A program made the translations under genes and the position numbers. From the NCBI GenBank assembly GCA_949298575.1, contig CASFXH010000001.1, forward strand, positions 1-64,000: 64,000 bases of DNA, written 5' to 3'. Positions 7,525 to 14,755 of this stretch are shown here, one piece after another (position 1 is the stretch's first letter; each line of letters starts with the position of its first letter). The stretch is from an uncultured Parabacteroides sp. Its GTDB lineage: Bacteria; Bacteroidota; Bacteroidia; Bacteroidales; Tannerellaceae. The notes beneath the pieces were generated by a model. That model saw only the letters and a list, made by a program, of their open reading frames with translations. It ran no database searches and was not told the DNA's origin.

Positions 7525-8382
7525 ATGGCGGGGCGAAAATGGGGCGCGAGCGTGGCGCGGGCACTCTTGGCCTGCGCGATCATCGTCGGGGGCGTGTGGG
7601 TCATACGTCTCTACGGCTTCGCCTCGTTTCGCATCTCGACGGGAGCCATGGAGGAGGCCTTGCGAAAGGGCGACCGCGTGATCGTCAGCAAGCTCCCCCT
7701 CGCCGGCAACCCCGGCCGCAACCGGGCCGTCCTCTTCTACAGCCCTCTTGAGCGCGATTCCCTGCGGAGGCCGCTCTTCGTCAGCCGCTGCGTGGGCATG
7801 CCGGGCGACACGATCCGGGTCTCGAACGAGGGCTACCGGGTCAACGGCCAGGATTTTCCCTTTTCCCCCCAATCGCTAAGGACTTATTTCGCCGCCAAAA
7901 GCCTGGAGGAACCCCTCGCCGAGGCCGCCCGGCGCCTGGGCATCCCCCTCCGCGACATCCGGAAGGAGGCCTACGGGACGTCGTTCGAGCTCACCCCTTT
8001 CGAAGCCTATCAACTGGCCGATGAGCTGGGGGAACGAAGCGGGCAGCTGGTGCCCCGGCGGATCGAGGAATACACCCTCATCGTCCCGCGGAAGGGCCGC
8101 GCCTATCCGCTCACCCCCTCCAACCTCCTGGCCTGCCGCGAGATCATCCGCCAGGAACAGGGCGCGAAGGCCGAGTTCCGCGACGGCAAGCTCTTCCTGG
8201 AGGGTAAGGAGACTTTCTTCTACTTTTTTGATCAAGATTATTACTGGGTCTTGTCGGACAACATGAACGAATCCGTCGACTCGCGCCACTTGGGCTTCAT
8301 CCCGGCCCGGCGGATGGTGGGGAATATCCTCTTCCGCTGGTACAGCGAAGACAAGAGCCTTCGTTTCAAACCCATTCACTAA
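7525..8382 (+). CDS. Signal peptidase I paralogue lacking the catalytic Ser-Lys dyad
   Basis: A 285-residue S26-family protein with one N-terminal membrane segment (about residues 8-30). The boxes align well with the upstream lepB, but the key residues differ. Box B reads ISTGAMEEALRKGD, with Ala41 where the nucleophilic Ser should be. Box D reads FVSRCVGMPGD, with Ser87 in place of the general-base Lys. Box E (LSDNMNESVDSRHLGF) is kept. It should therefore be unable to cleave by the normal mechanism, yet the reading frame is intact and the fold motifs are conserved, so it may bind signal peptides or partner the active enzyme. A GTG at 7519 is an alternative start; the ATG at 7525 is preferred. 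Confidence 0.88.
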   Translation: MAGRKWGASVARALLACAIIVGGVWVIRLYGFASFRISTGAMEEALRKGDRVIVSKLPLAGNPGRNRAVLFYSPLERDSLRRPLFVSRCVGMPGDTIRVSNEGYRVNGQDFPFSPQSLRTYFAAKSLEEPLAEAARRLGIPLRDIRKEAYGTSFELTPFEAYQLADELGERSGQLVPRRIEEYTLIVPRKGRAYPLTPSNLLACREIIRQEQGAKAEFRDGKLFLEGKETFFYFFDQDYYWVLSDNMNESVDSRHLGFIPARRMVGNILFRWYSEDKSLRFKPIH

Positions 8383-8389
8383 CAGCCGT

Positions 8390-9016
8390 ATGCCTATAGT
8401 CTACCTTTCGACAGCCTACCTCGCCCCCGTGCAATATTACTGCAAGCTCCTGGCCTACCGGGACGCGCGCCTCGAAAGCCACGAGCATTTCCTGAAGCAG
8501 ACCTATCGCAACCGTTGCGTCATCGCCTCGGCCAACGGGCCGCTCACCCTCACCGTCCCGGTCGAGAAGGGCGACGCCCTGAAATGCCTCACGAAAGACA
8601 TCCGGATCTCCGAGCACGGCCGCTGGCGCCACCTCCACTGGAACGCCCTCGTCTCCGCCTACCACATGAGCCCCTTCTTCGAGTATTACGAGGACGATTT
8701 CGCCCCGTTTTACACCCGTCGCTACGATTTCCTGATGGATTTCAACGAGGCGCTGCAGGAGTTGATTTGCCGCCTGCTCGACCTCGACGTCCGCGCCACC
8801 CGCACCGAAGGCTACGAACCCACCGTCGCGCACGATTTCCGCGAGGCCATCCGCCCGAAGCATCCCGCGCCCGACCCCGCCTTCCGCCCCCAGCCCTACT
8901 ACCAGGTTTTTCGGGAAAAATTCGGCTTCCTGCCCAACTTGAGCGTGGTCGATCTCCTCTTCAACATGGGTCCCGAAGGCCTGCTCGTCCTGAAACGCTC
9001 CATCGCGAATCCCTAG
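8390..9016 (+). CDS. WbqC family protein
   Basis: A 208-residue cytoplasmic protein of the WbqC family. Diagnostic are the N-terminal AYLAPVQYYCKLL, the FLKQTYRNRCVIASANGP segment and LTVPVEKG, followed by a C-terminal helical part with SVVDLLFNMGPEG. Family members occur in O-antigen or surface-glycan loci and beside housekeeping genes; biochemical function is not firmly known. It begins 7 bp after the signal peptidase paralogue and is probably the last gene of the dapB operon. A tandem-repeat array begins about 20 bp after its stop. Confidence 0.88.
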   Translation: MPIVYLSTAYLAPVQYYCKLLAYRDARLESHEHFLKQTYRNRCVIASANGPLTLTVPVEKGDALKCLTKDIRISEHGRWRHLHWNALVSAYHMSPFFEYYEDDFAPFYTRRYDFLMDFNEALQELICRLLDLDVRATRTEGYEPTVAHDFREAIRPKHPAPDPAFRPQPYYQVFREKFGFLPNLSVVDLLFNMGPEGLLVLKRSIANP

Positions 9017-9036
9017 GAAAAGGGTGAAATCACCAT

Positions 9037-9288
9037 TCCGGCATCCACGAAAAGGGCCTCGCGGCATTGAAATCTCGCTTTGAGCATCCACAAAAGGGCT
9101 TCGCGGCTCTGCGATCTATCTTTGAGCATCCACAAAAGGACTTCGCGGCTCCGCGATCAACCTTTGAGCATCCACAAAGGCATTTCGCGGCATCGCGGAT
9201 TAGCTTTGAGCATCCACAAAAGCATTTCGCGGCATCGCGGATTAGCTTTGAGCATCCACAAAAGCATTCCGCGCTAAAAAGGCGCACG
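9037..9288. repeat. 42-bp tandem direct repeat array, five clear copies
   Basis: The core TTTGAGCATCCACAAA begins at 9079, 9121, 9163, 9205 and 9247, exactly 42 bp apart each time. A degenerate copy (GGCATCCACGAAAAGGGC) precedes it near 9037. The second half of each unit carries a TTCGCGG segment followed by a more variable CGCGAT/CGCGGAT. Units 4 and 5 are nearly identical while the first three vary, as expected from slippage or unequal exchange. The array fills most of the 338-bp gap 9017-9354 and ends about 20 bp before the -7 element of the HTH gene. Because 42 is a multiple of three, spurious reading frames run through it on both strands. Confidence 0.9.
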
Positions 9289-9306
9289 ATTCCGCGACGG
9301 ATTTCG

Positions 9307-9314
9307 TATATTCG
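9307..9314 (+). promoter_or_regulatory. -7 element for the HTH regulator gene
   Basis: TATATTCG, one base from TAnnTTTG, 41 bp before the ATG at 9355 and directly after the 42-bp repeat array. Confidence 0.4.
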
Positions 9315-9354
9315 CGTCATATCGAATCAATCCAGAAAAAAGGAAATTAGGCTT

Positions 9355-9702
9355 ATGGCAGATTTTTACGACAGGGTGAAGCTGTTGATGCGGCATTACA
9401 AGGTCAACAAAAGGGAATTCGTGAACAATTGCGACATTTCCTACGGCACGTTAAGCGGGTCGAAATCAAGATACAACGACCCCCAACTGAAGACGATCCG
9501 GAAAATTCTCCGCGCCTACCCGGCCGTGCGCGTCGAGTGGCTGGCTTTCGGCGAGGGCGAAATGTTCTACCCCCCCGCGCCCGACCCCGCGCGGGAGAGC
9601 GCCGAGGTCGCCCGCCTGAAGCGACAGATCGAGGAGCTGACAAACCTCCTGTTGGAGAAGGAGCGGAAGATCATTGAGTTGTCGCTTAAGCGGGTGGAGT
9701 GA
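9355..9702 (+). CDS. Small helix-turn-helix transcriptional regulator
   Basis: A 115-residue protein with an N-terminal lambda-repressor-like HTH (about residues 5-60: VKLLMRHYKVNKREFVNN, then DISYGTLSGSKSRYNDP), followed by the VEWLAFGEGEMF segment common in phage-type and Bacteroidetes XRE-like regulators. The C-terminal 35 residues (VARLKRQIEELTNLLLEKE) form a likely coiled coil for dimerisation. Longer frames upstream run only through the tandem repeats, so the ATG at 9355 is chosen. It precedes an unknown gene by 27 bp. Its target is unknown; the adjoining repeat array is one candidate. Confidence 0.8.
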   Translation: MADFYDRVKLLMRHYKVNKREFVNNCDISYGTLSGSKSRYNDPQLKTIRKILRAYPAVRVEWLAFGEGEMFYPPAPDPARESAEVARLKRQIEELTNLLLEKERKIIELSLKRVE

Positions 9703-9729
9703 GTAAACATCTTTCTTTTTATTTGGAAA

Positions 9730-10386
9730 ATGAATTTCGCGTTAAAAGACATCTTATCTCGCGTGGAGCGGATCACCAGTCCGATGGTGGCTGAATCGAT
9801 TTTCGAGGGGATCGCCGCCACGCTTTTCGAGCGTTTCCACATCGAGCGGGGCGACGCCAGGTATTTCTTCCTGGAGGTAGAGTTCTATTACTTCAGCGAG
9901 TCGCACCCAGACCGGAGGCGACACTGGCCAAGGCCGTTTGTTTACCCCCGTTCCTGCGACGCGGGCGTGTTTTTCACGCATACCAGCGGGTTGGACATTT
10001 GCTTTGAAAGTAAGATGGACGACCGGGGAAAGTTCATTTCCGGCGGCGGGATCCTCCTCCGCTCGTTGTTGCGGGAGGCTCCCGATCATTCCCAGACGGT
10101 GGTGGCGGGCCCTTGGGACTGCTTCGAGGCGTTGATGAATTATTCGGAAGCGGGAAAATATCCTGTCATAACCGAGTCTAACACCCTGGCTCATCCCGTA
10201 GAGCTAAAGAAAACGAGGCGTTACCATGACTTTAGCGAATTGGTGGGCTGCCGTTATTGTTTTTACAATGCTCATTACCACCGCGGCGGCCATTGGGCCT
10301 CGCCCGAAGAGGGGCGGCTGCGGCGCTACGACCCCGTTTCCGGGGGCGTAAAGAAGGATTACTCGATTAAGCCTTGGAACAGATGA
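9730..10386 (+). CDS. Uncharacterised protein, possible alkyladenine-glycosylase-like fold
   Basis: A 218-residue soluble protein that I do not firmly recognise. Several segments recall the MPG/AAG 3-methyladenine DNA glycosylase layout: FFLEVEFYYF, like the ETEAY strand; GVFFTHTSGLDICFE, like the region around the family's YGMYFC; and GGGILLRSLLRE, like VLLRALEP. The similarity is partial and read by eye, so DNA repair is only a hypothesis. No signal peptide or membrane segment is seen. It follows the HTH gene by 27 bp and its stop overlaps a potential ATG of the next gene (ATGA at 10383-10386). Confidence 0.6.
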   Translation: MNFALKDILSRVERITSPMVAESIFEGIAATLFERFHIERGDARYFFLEVEFYYFSESHPDRRRHWPRPFVYPRSCDAGVFFTHTSGLDICFESKMDDRGKFISGGGILLRSLLREAPDHSQTVVAGPWDCFEALMNYSEAGKYPVITESNTLAHPVELKKTRRYHDFSELVGCRYCFYNAHYHRGGHWASPEEGRLRRYDPVSGGVKKDYSIKPWNR

Positions 10387-10462
10387 TTCTAGATAGCCAG
10401 ACCAATAAGGTTTATTTCTCAGCCACACCTTCCGCGACCATCCTCGCGTCACGAGGCGCGTG

Positions 10463-11428
10463 ATGGACGCGTTGCTTGAAAACGGTATCCCTTTCGGGCT
10501 CTTGGAGCATACGAATGACGGTTGGTGCCGCGATTACATGCCGATACAGGTCGCGGAGGATCGATACATCTCGTATCGCTATTTCCCGGATTATTTGAAT
10601 AACGAGAAAGACCGGTCTCGCGTCACGAACCCCAGGAAGCAATTGGAGGCGTTAGGCATTGAGCCCGTCGAGACCGACATCATAATGGATGGCGGCAACG
10701 TCATCAAATGCGCCGACCATGTCATCATGACCGAGAAAGTGTTTTGGGAAAACCGCGAGACCTATTCCCAGGCCAAGCTTGTCGCAGAATTGGAGCGCTT
10801 ATTCCAATGTGAGCTCATTTTCCTGCCTTGGGATCGGCATGAAAAGTATGGTCACGCGGATGGAATCGTCCGTTACGCGGGTGGCCAGACGGTCTTGATG
10901 ACGAATTACGCGGATTTCGACCCTCGAATGGCGGAGATTTTCCAGGAGCGACTGGCCCGCGCGTTCGACGTGAAGGTGTTGGCGTATGACGCGAAACGGG
11001 TTCACCCCTACAGTTGGGCCTATATCAATTTTCTCCAAACGGCGCGGGTGATCTTGGTCCCCGCTTTCGGGATCGCGGAAGATGCCCAGGCCTTGCGGCA
11101 AATAGCGCTTTGCTTCCCGGAATATAAGGGCTGCGTCCATCCCATCCGGGTCAATAGCTACGTGAAAGAAGGTGGCGCCCTGAATTGCGTGACCTGGAAT
11201 ATTTTAGACCCCCAAGCCACTGAGGGCGAATGGGGGAAGATCGAGCGGCAGATCCAAGAAAAAGGCTTGAAAACCATGACGGGAGCATCTCTAGATGAGT
11301 GGATGGACATCGTGGACGGCCGTCTGACGCCGGAGGAGGAGGTCCTCTTCGCCGAAAGCGGGGAGAAGTTGAAAGCGTATGGGTTGGAATGCGTCAGGAA
11401 GCGGATGGAAAGCGATAATCAAACATAA
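10463..11428 (+). CDS. Agmatine deiminase/peptidyl-arginine deiminase family protein, 5' end frameshifted
   Basis: Residues of the guanidine-modifying (PAD_porph) family active site are all present: WCRDYMP near the N-terminus, HADGIVRY in the middle, and the catalytic Cys in GGALNCVTW towards the C-terminus. Such enzymes deiminate agmatine or peptidyl arginine. The frame here (321 residues from ATG 10463) lacks the first strand of the family. That strand (TNKVYFS) is found upstream in another frame, starting at ATG 10383, which overlaps the previous stop. The present frame is open from 10409 and reads FRDHPRVTRRVMDALL, which fits the family. A one-base loss near 10420 best explains this; it could be a true mutation or a sequencing error. 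Confidence 0.8.
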   Translation: MDALLENGIPFGLLEHTNDGWCRDYMPIQVAEDRYISYRYFPDYLNNEKDRSRVTNPRKQLEALGIEPVETDIIMDGGNVIKCADHVIMTEKVFWENRETYSQAKLVAELERLFQCELIFLPWDRHEKYGHADGIVRYAGGQTVLMTNYADFDPRMAEIFQERLARAFDVKVLAYDAKRVHPYSWAYINFLQTARVILVPAFGIAEDAQALRQIALCFPEYKGCVHPIRVNSYVKEGGALNCVTWNILDPQATEGEWGKIERQIQEKGLKTMTGASLDEWMDIVDGRLTPEEEVLFAESGEKLKAYGLECVRKRMESDNQT

Positions 11429-11474
11429 ATTGTAGCTTTCCCGCCCATTTCTCGAATAAGTCAAAATCATTCTT

Positions 11475-11482
11475 TATCTTTG
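11475..11482 (+). promoter_or_regulatory. -7 element for the SMP-30/rnr operon
   Basis: TATCTTTG, a perfect TAnnTTTG, 58 bp before the ATG at 11541. Confidence 0.55.
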
Positions 11483-11540
11483 GTTGCGAATTGGATTCGT
11501 TTTTTGAGGTAGAAGAATAAGGTTTAAAAAGGAAGTGAAT

Positions 11541-12512
11541 ATGAAAAAGAATAAGATTTTCGGGCCGTTGCTGGCGCTTGTCGCGGGGTTGACGGTGGCT
11601 TGCGACCAGCCGGCGGAGACTGGGCGGGAGCGGGCGACACTGGCGCTCCGGGCCGAGGCGACTACGGGCGAGGGCGCGATCTGGCATCCCGGGCGGCAAT
11701 CGCTATTTTGGGTTGATATCGAGGGGCAAACGCTTTATGAATACCTGCCCGGAAGCGGCGCGACGCGGGAGTGGCGGTTCGACCGGATGGTCTCGACCGT
11801 CGTCCCGGAGAGCGATACGAGCGTGGTGGTCTCCTTGCAAGACCAGGTCGTGCGGGTGCGCTTGAGCGACGGCATGACGACGCCGATCGTGGACGTGCCC
11901 GACGAGGATGGCGCCTATCGTTGCAACGACGGCAAGTGCGATCCCGCGGGGCGGCTGTGGGTCGGCACGATGGGCCTGAAGGGGCAGAAGGGGAGCGCGA
12001 CGCTCTACTGCCTGGGCGAGGATGGCGTCTTGAGGTCCCGGATCCCGAACGTCACCATCTCGAACGGGATCGTCTGGTCGTCCGACAAGAAATACCTCTA
12101 TTACAACGATACGCCTACCGGCCGGATCGCCCGCTATCGCTACGACGAGGCTACGGGCGAGATCCAATTTGACGGGGTCGCCGTCCAGTTGGAGGAGGGG
12201 ACCGGGGCGCCCGACGGGATGACCATCGACTCGGAAGACCATCTGTGGGTGGCCCAATGGGGCGGGTCGGGGGTTTATTGTTACGACCCCGCGACGGGCG
12301 AGCTGTTGCGACGGGTTGAGGTGCCTGCCCCCAACGTGGCCTCGTGCGCTTTCGGCGGGGCGAACCTGGATACGCTTTACATCACGACGGCCCGCGCGGG
12401 GATGTCAGCCGAGGGGCTGGAGGCTTATCCGCTGAGTGGAAGTGTTTTTCGCTATGTCCCGGGTGTCCGCGGCGTAAGGGCGAATTATTTTAAAGGAATA
12501 TCGAACGAATAA
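11541..12512 (+). CDS. SMP-30/gluconolactonase/LRE family lipoprotein
   Basis: A 323-residue exported lipoprotein: the signal LLALVAGLTVAC ends in a lipobox cysteine. The mature part is a six-bladed propeller of the SMP-30/regucalcin family, which hydrolyses sugar lactones using a divalent metal. Metal ligands can be placed at Glu in EGAIWHPGRQSLFWVD, Asn in ISNGIVWSSDKKYLYY, and Asp in GAPDGMTIDSEDHLWVA. A GTG two codons upstream is an alternative start. The ribonuclease R gene begins 13 bp after its stop, so the two are probably co-transcribed. The true substrate is unknown. Confidence 0.9.
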   Translation: MKKNKIFGPLLALVAGLTVACDQPAETGRERATLALRAEATTGEGAIWHPGRQSLFWVDIEGQTLYEYLPGSGATREWRFDRMVSTVVPESDTSVVVSLQDQVVRVRLSDGMTTPIVDVPDEDGAYRCNDGKCDPAGRLWVGTMGLKGQKGSATLYCLGEDGVLRSRIPNVTISNGIVWSSDKKYLYYNDTPTGRIARYRYDEATGEIQFDGVAVQLEEGTGAPDGMTIDSEDHLWVAQWGGSGVYCYDPATGELLRRVEVPAPNVASCAFGGANLDTLYITTARAGMSAEGLEAYPLSGSVFRYVPGVRGVRANYFKGISNE

Positions 12513-12525
12513 ATAACTACATACG

Positions 12526-14706
12526 ATGTCAAAGAAAGATTCAAGCAGAAAAGAGTTACGTAAGAAGAAGTCCGGTAAGGGTAAGAAAGAGAAGCGTTTC
12601 CGGAAGAAAGAAATCGCCCGGATGGTCCAATCGATCTTCGAGGAGTCGCCGGACGCCATTTACAACTACCGGCAAATCAGTGAGCTGATCGGGGCGAAAA
12701 ACGATCCGCTCAAGATGATGGTGGTGGCTGTCTTGCGCGACTTGGCCGCCGATGGGTTTATCTCCGAGCTCGACCGGGGTCGCTACCGCTTGAATATCAT
12801 GAATTCGATCGCGGTCGGGATTTTCAACCGCCGCAGCAATGGGAAAAATTCCTTCACGCCCGAGGATGGGGGCGCGCCGATCTTCATCGCCGAACGGAAT
12901 TCGGGGCATGCGATGGATGGCGATAAGGTGAAAGTGCAGCTCTTCGCCCGTCGCCGCAAGGCCGAACCTGAGGGCGAGGTGATCGAGATCCTGGAGTCAC
13001 GCGATCGGACCTTTGTCGGTAAGCTCCAGGTGGCGAAAGGATTCGCCTTCTTGGTGACGGAAAGCAAGACGCTCGCGAACGATATCTTTATTCCAAAGGA
13101 TAAACTGAAGGGCGGAAAGGATGGCGACAAGGCGGTCGTCCGCATCATAGAGTGGCCCGAAGACGCCAAGAATCCCCTTGGAGAAGTGATCGACGTCTTG
13201 GGACACGCGGGCGAGAACAATGCGGAGATGCACGCGATCCTCGCGGAGTTTGGTTTGCCTTATTCTTACCCCGAAAATGTCGAGCGGGCCGCCAAGCGTA
13301 TCCCGGAGACAATCACGCCGGAGGAGATCGCCAATCGGGATGATTTCCGGGAGGTCACGACTTTCACGATCGACCCGCGGGACGCGAAGGATTTCGACGA
13401 TGCCCTCTCGGCCCGCCGTTTGGAGAACGGCAACTGGGAGGTGGGCGTGCACATCGCCGACGTGACGTATTATGTCCATCCGGATACCGTGATCGATAAA
13501 GAGGCGTATAGCCGAGCCACGTCGATCTATCTGGTCGACCGGACGATCCCGATGTTGCCCGAGCGTTTGTGCAACCAGATCTGCTCTTTGCGGCCTCACG
13601 AGGAGAAGCTCTGCTACTCGGTCATCTTCGAGCTGGACGCCAACGCCGATATCCGCTCGTCGCATATTTGCCATACCGTCATCAAGAGCGACCGCCGCTT
13701 TACCTACGAGGAGGCGCAGGAGGTCATCGAGACGGGAGAGGGTGATTTCAAGGAAGAACTATTGGCCCTCAACGAGCTGGCGAAGAAACTTCGGGATAAG
13801 CGGTTCGAGAACGGCGCCATCAACTTCGATCGCACTGAGGTCCGCTTCGAGATCGACGAGAAAGGCCATCCTTTGAACGTTTTCTTTAAGGAATCGAAAG
13901 AGGCGAACAAGCTGATCGAGGAGTTCATGCTACTCGCCAACCGGACGGTCGCCGAATACATTGGTCGTTCGGGGCATGCCAATTCGTCGAAGACCTTTGT
14001 CTACCGTATTCACGACCTGCCCGACCCGGAGAAGATGGAGAATTTCGCCGCCTTTATCCGTCGTTTGGGCTACAAACTCAAGACCGTGGGGAGCAAGAAC
14101 GAGATCTCAAAAGGAATCAACTCGCTCTTGAGCACCGTGCGAGGCAAGCCGGAAGAGAATTTGATCGAGACGGTGGCGATCCGCTCGATGCAGAAGGCTC
14201 GCTATTCGACGGAGAACATTGGACACTACGGTTTGGCTTTCCTTTATTATACCCATTTCACGTCGCCTATTCGCCGCTATCCGGATATGATGGTGCATCG
14301 TCTGCTCGACCGCTACCTCAACGGGGGGCGGAGCGTGCTCAAGAGCAAGTATGAGGACTTTTGCGACCATTGCTCGGACATGGAGCAAGTGGCGGCTAAC
14401 GCTGAACGGGCTTCGATCAAGTACAAGCAAGTGGAGTTCATGAGTGACAAGCTCGGGCAAGTCTTTGATGGGGTTATCTCGGGCGTGACGGAATGGGGAC
14501 TTTATGTTGAGCTGAACGAGAACAAGTGTGAAGGTATGGTCCCGATCCGGGATTTGGACGACGATTTTTATGAGTTCGACGAGAAGAACTATTGCCTGAT
14601 CGGGCGGCGGAGGAAGCGCCAATACCGGCTGGGTGACCCGGTCACGATCCAAGTGGCCCAAACGAACCTGGAACGAAAGCAGCTCGACTTCAAATTAGTA
14701 CGTTAG
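12526..14706 (+). CDS. rnr: Ribonuclease R
   Basis: A 726-residue processive 3'-to-5' exoribonuclease of the RNase II family, acting on structured RNA in the cytoplasm. The order is a lysine-rich N-terminus and winged-helix domain (about 1-90), two cold-shock OB domains, the RNB catalytic domain with the acidic signature DPRDAKDFDDALS, and a C-terminal S1 domain (GVISGVTEWGLYVELNE). The length is normal. It lies 13 bp after the SMP-30 gene, and the next gene has an AT-rich 49-bp leader. Confidence 0.96.
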   Translation: MSKKDSSRKELRKKKSGKGKKEKRFRKKEIARMVQSIFEESPDAIYNYRQISELIGAKNDPLKMMVVAVLRDLAADGFISELDRGRYRLNIMNSIAVGIFNRRSNGKNSFTPEDGGAPIFIAERNSGHAMDGDKVKVQLFARRRKAEPEGEVIEILESRDRTFVGKLQVAKGFAFLVTESKTLANDIFIPKDKLKGGKDGDKAVVRIIEWPEDAKNPLGEVIDVLGHAGENNAEMHAILAEFGLPYSYPENVERAAKRIPETITPEEIANRDDFREVTTFTIDPRDAKDFDDALSARRLENGNWEVGVHIADVTYYVHPDTVIDKEAYSRATSIYLVDRTIPMLPERLCNQICSLRPHEEKLCYSVIFELDANADIRSSHICHTVIKSDRRFTYEEAQEVIETGEGDFKEELLALNELAKKLRDKRFENGAINFDRTEVRFEIDEKGHPLNVFFKESKEANKLIEEFMLLANRTVAEYIGRSGHANSSKTFVYRIHDLPDPEKMENFAAFIRRLGYKLKTVGSKNEISKGINSLLSTVRGKPEENLIETVAIRSMQKARYSTENIGHYGLAFLYYTHFTSPIRRYPDMMVHRLLDRYLNGGRSVLKSKYEDFCDHCSDMEQVAANAERASIKYKQVEFMSDKLGQVFDGVISGVTEWGLYVELNENKCEGMVPIRDLDDDFYEFDEKNYCLIGRRRKRQYRLGDPVTIQVAQTNLERKQLDFKLVR

Positions 14707-14755
14707 AAGAATATTTCAATACATTAAATAACAAACTTATTAAATTTAAAGCACC

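Noticed and set aside
9079..9288. CRISPR array
   Set aside because: The repeats are contiguous with no unique spacers and no cas genes are nearby; the same holds for the arrays at 25985, 41084 and 55197.
9067..9354. Extension of the HTH gene upstream, and frames on the other strand through the same region
   Set aside because: They only read through the 42-bp repeats, which stay open because the period is a multiple of three; the HTH homology begins at 9355.
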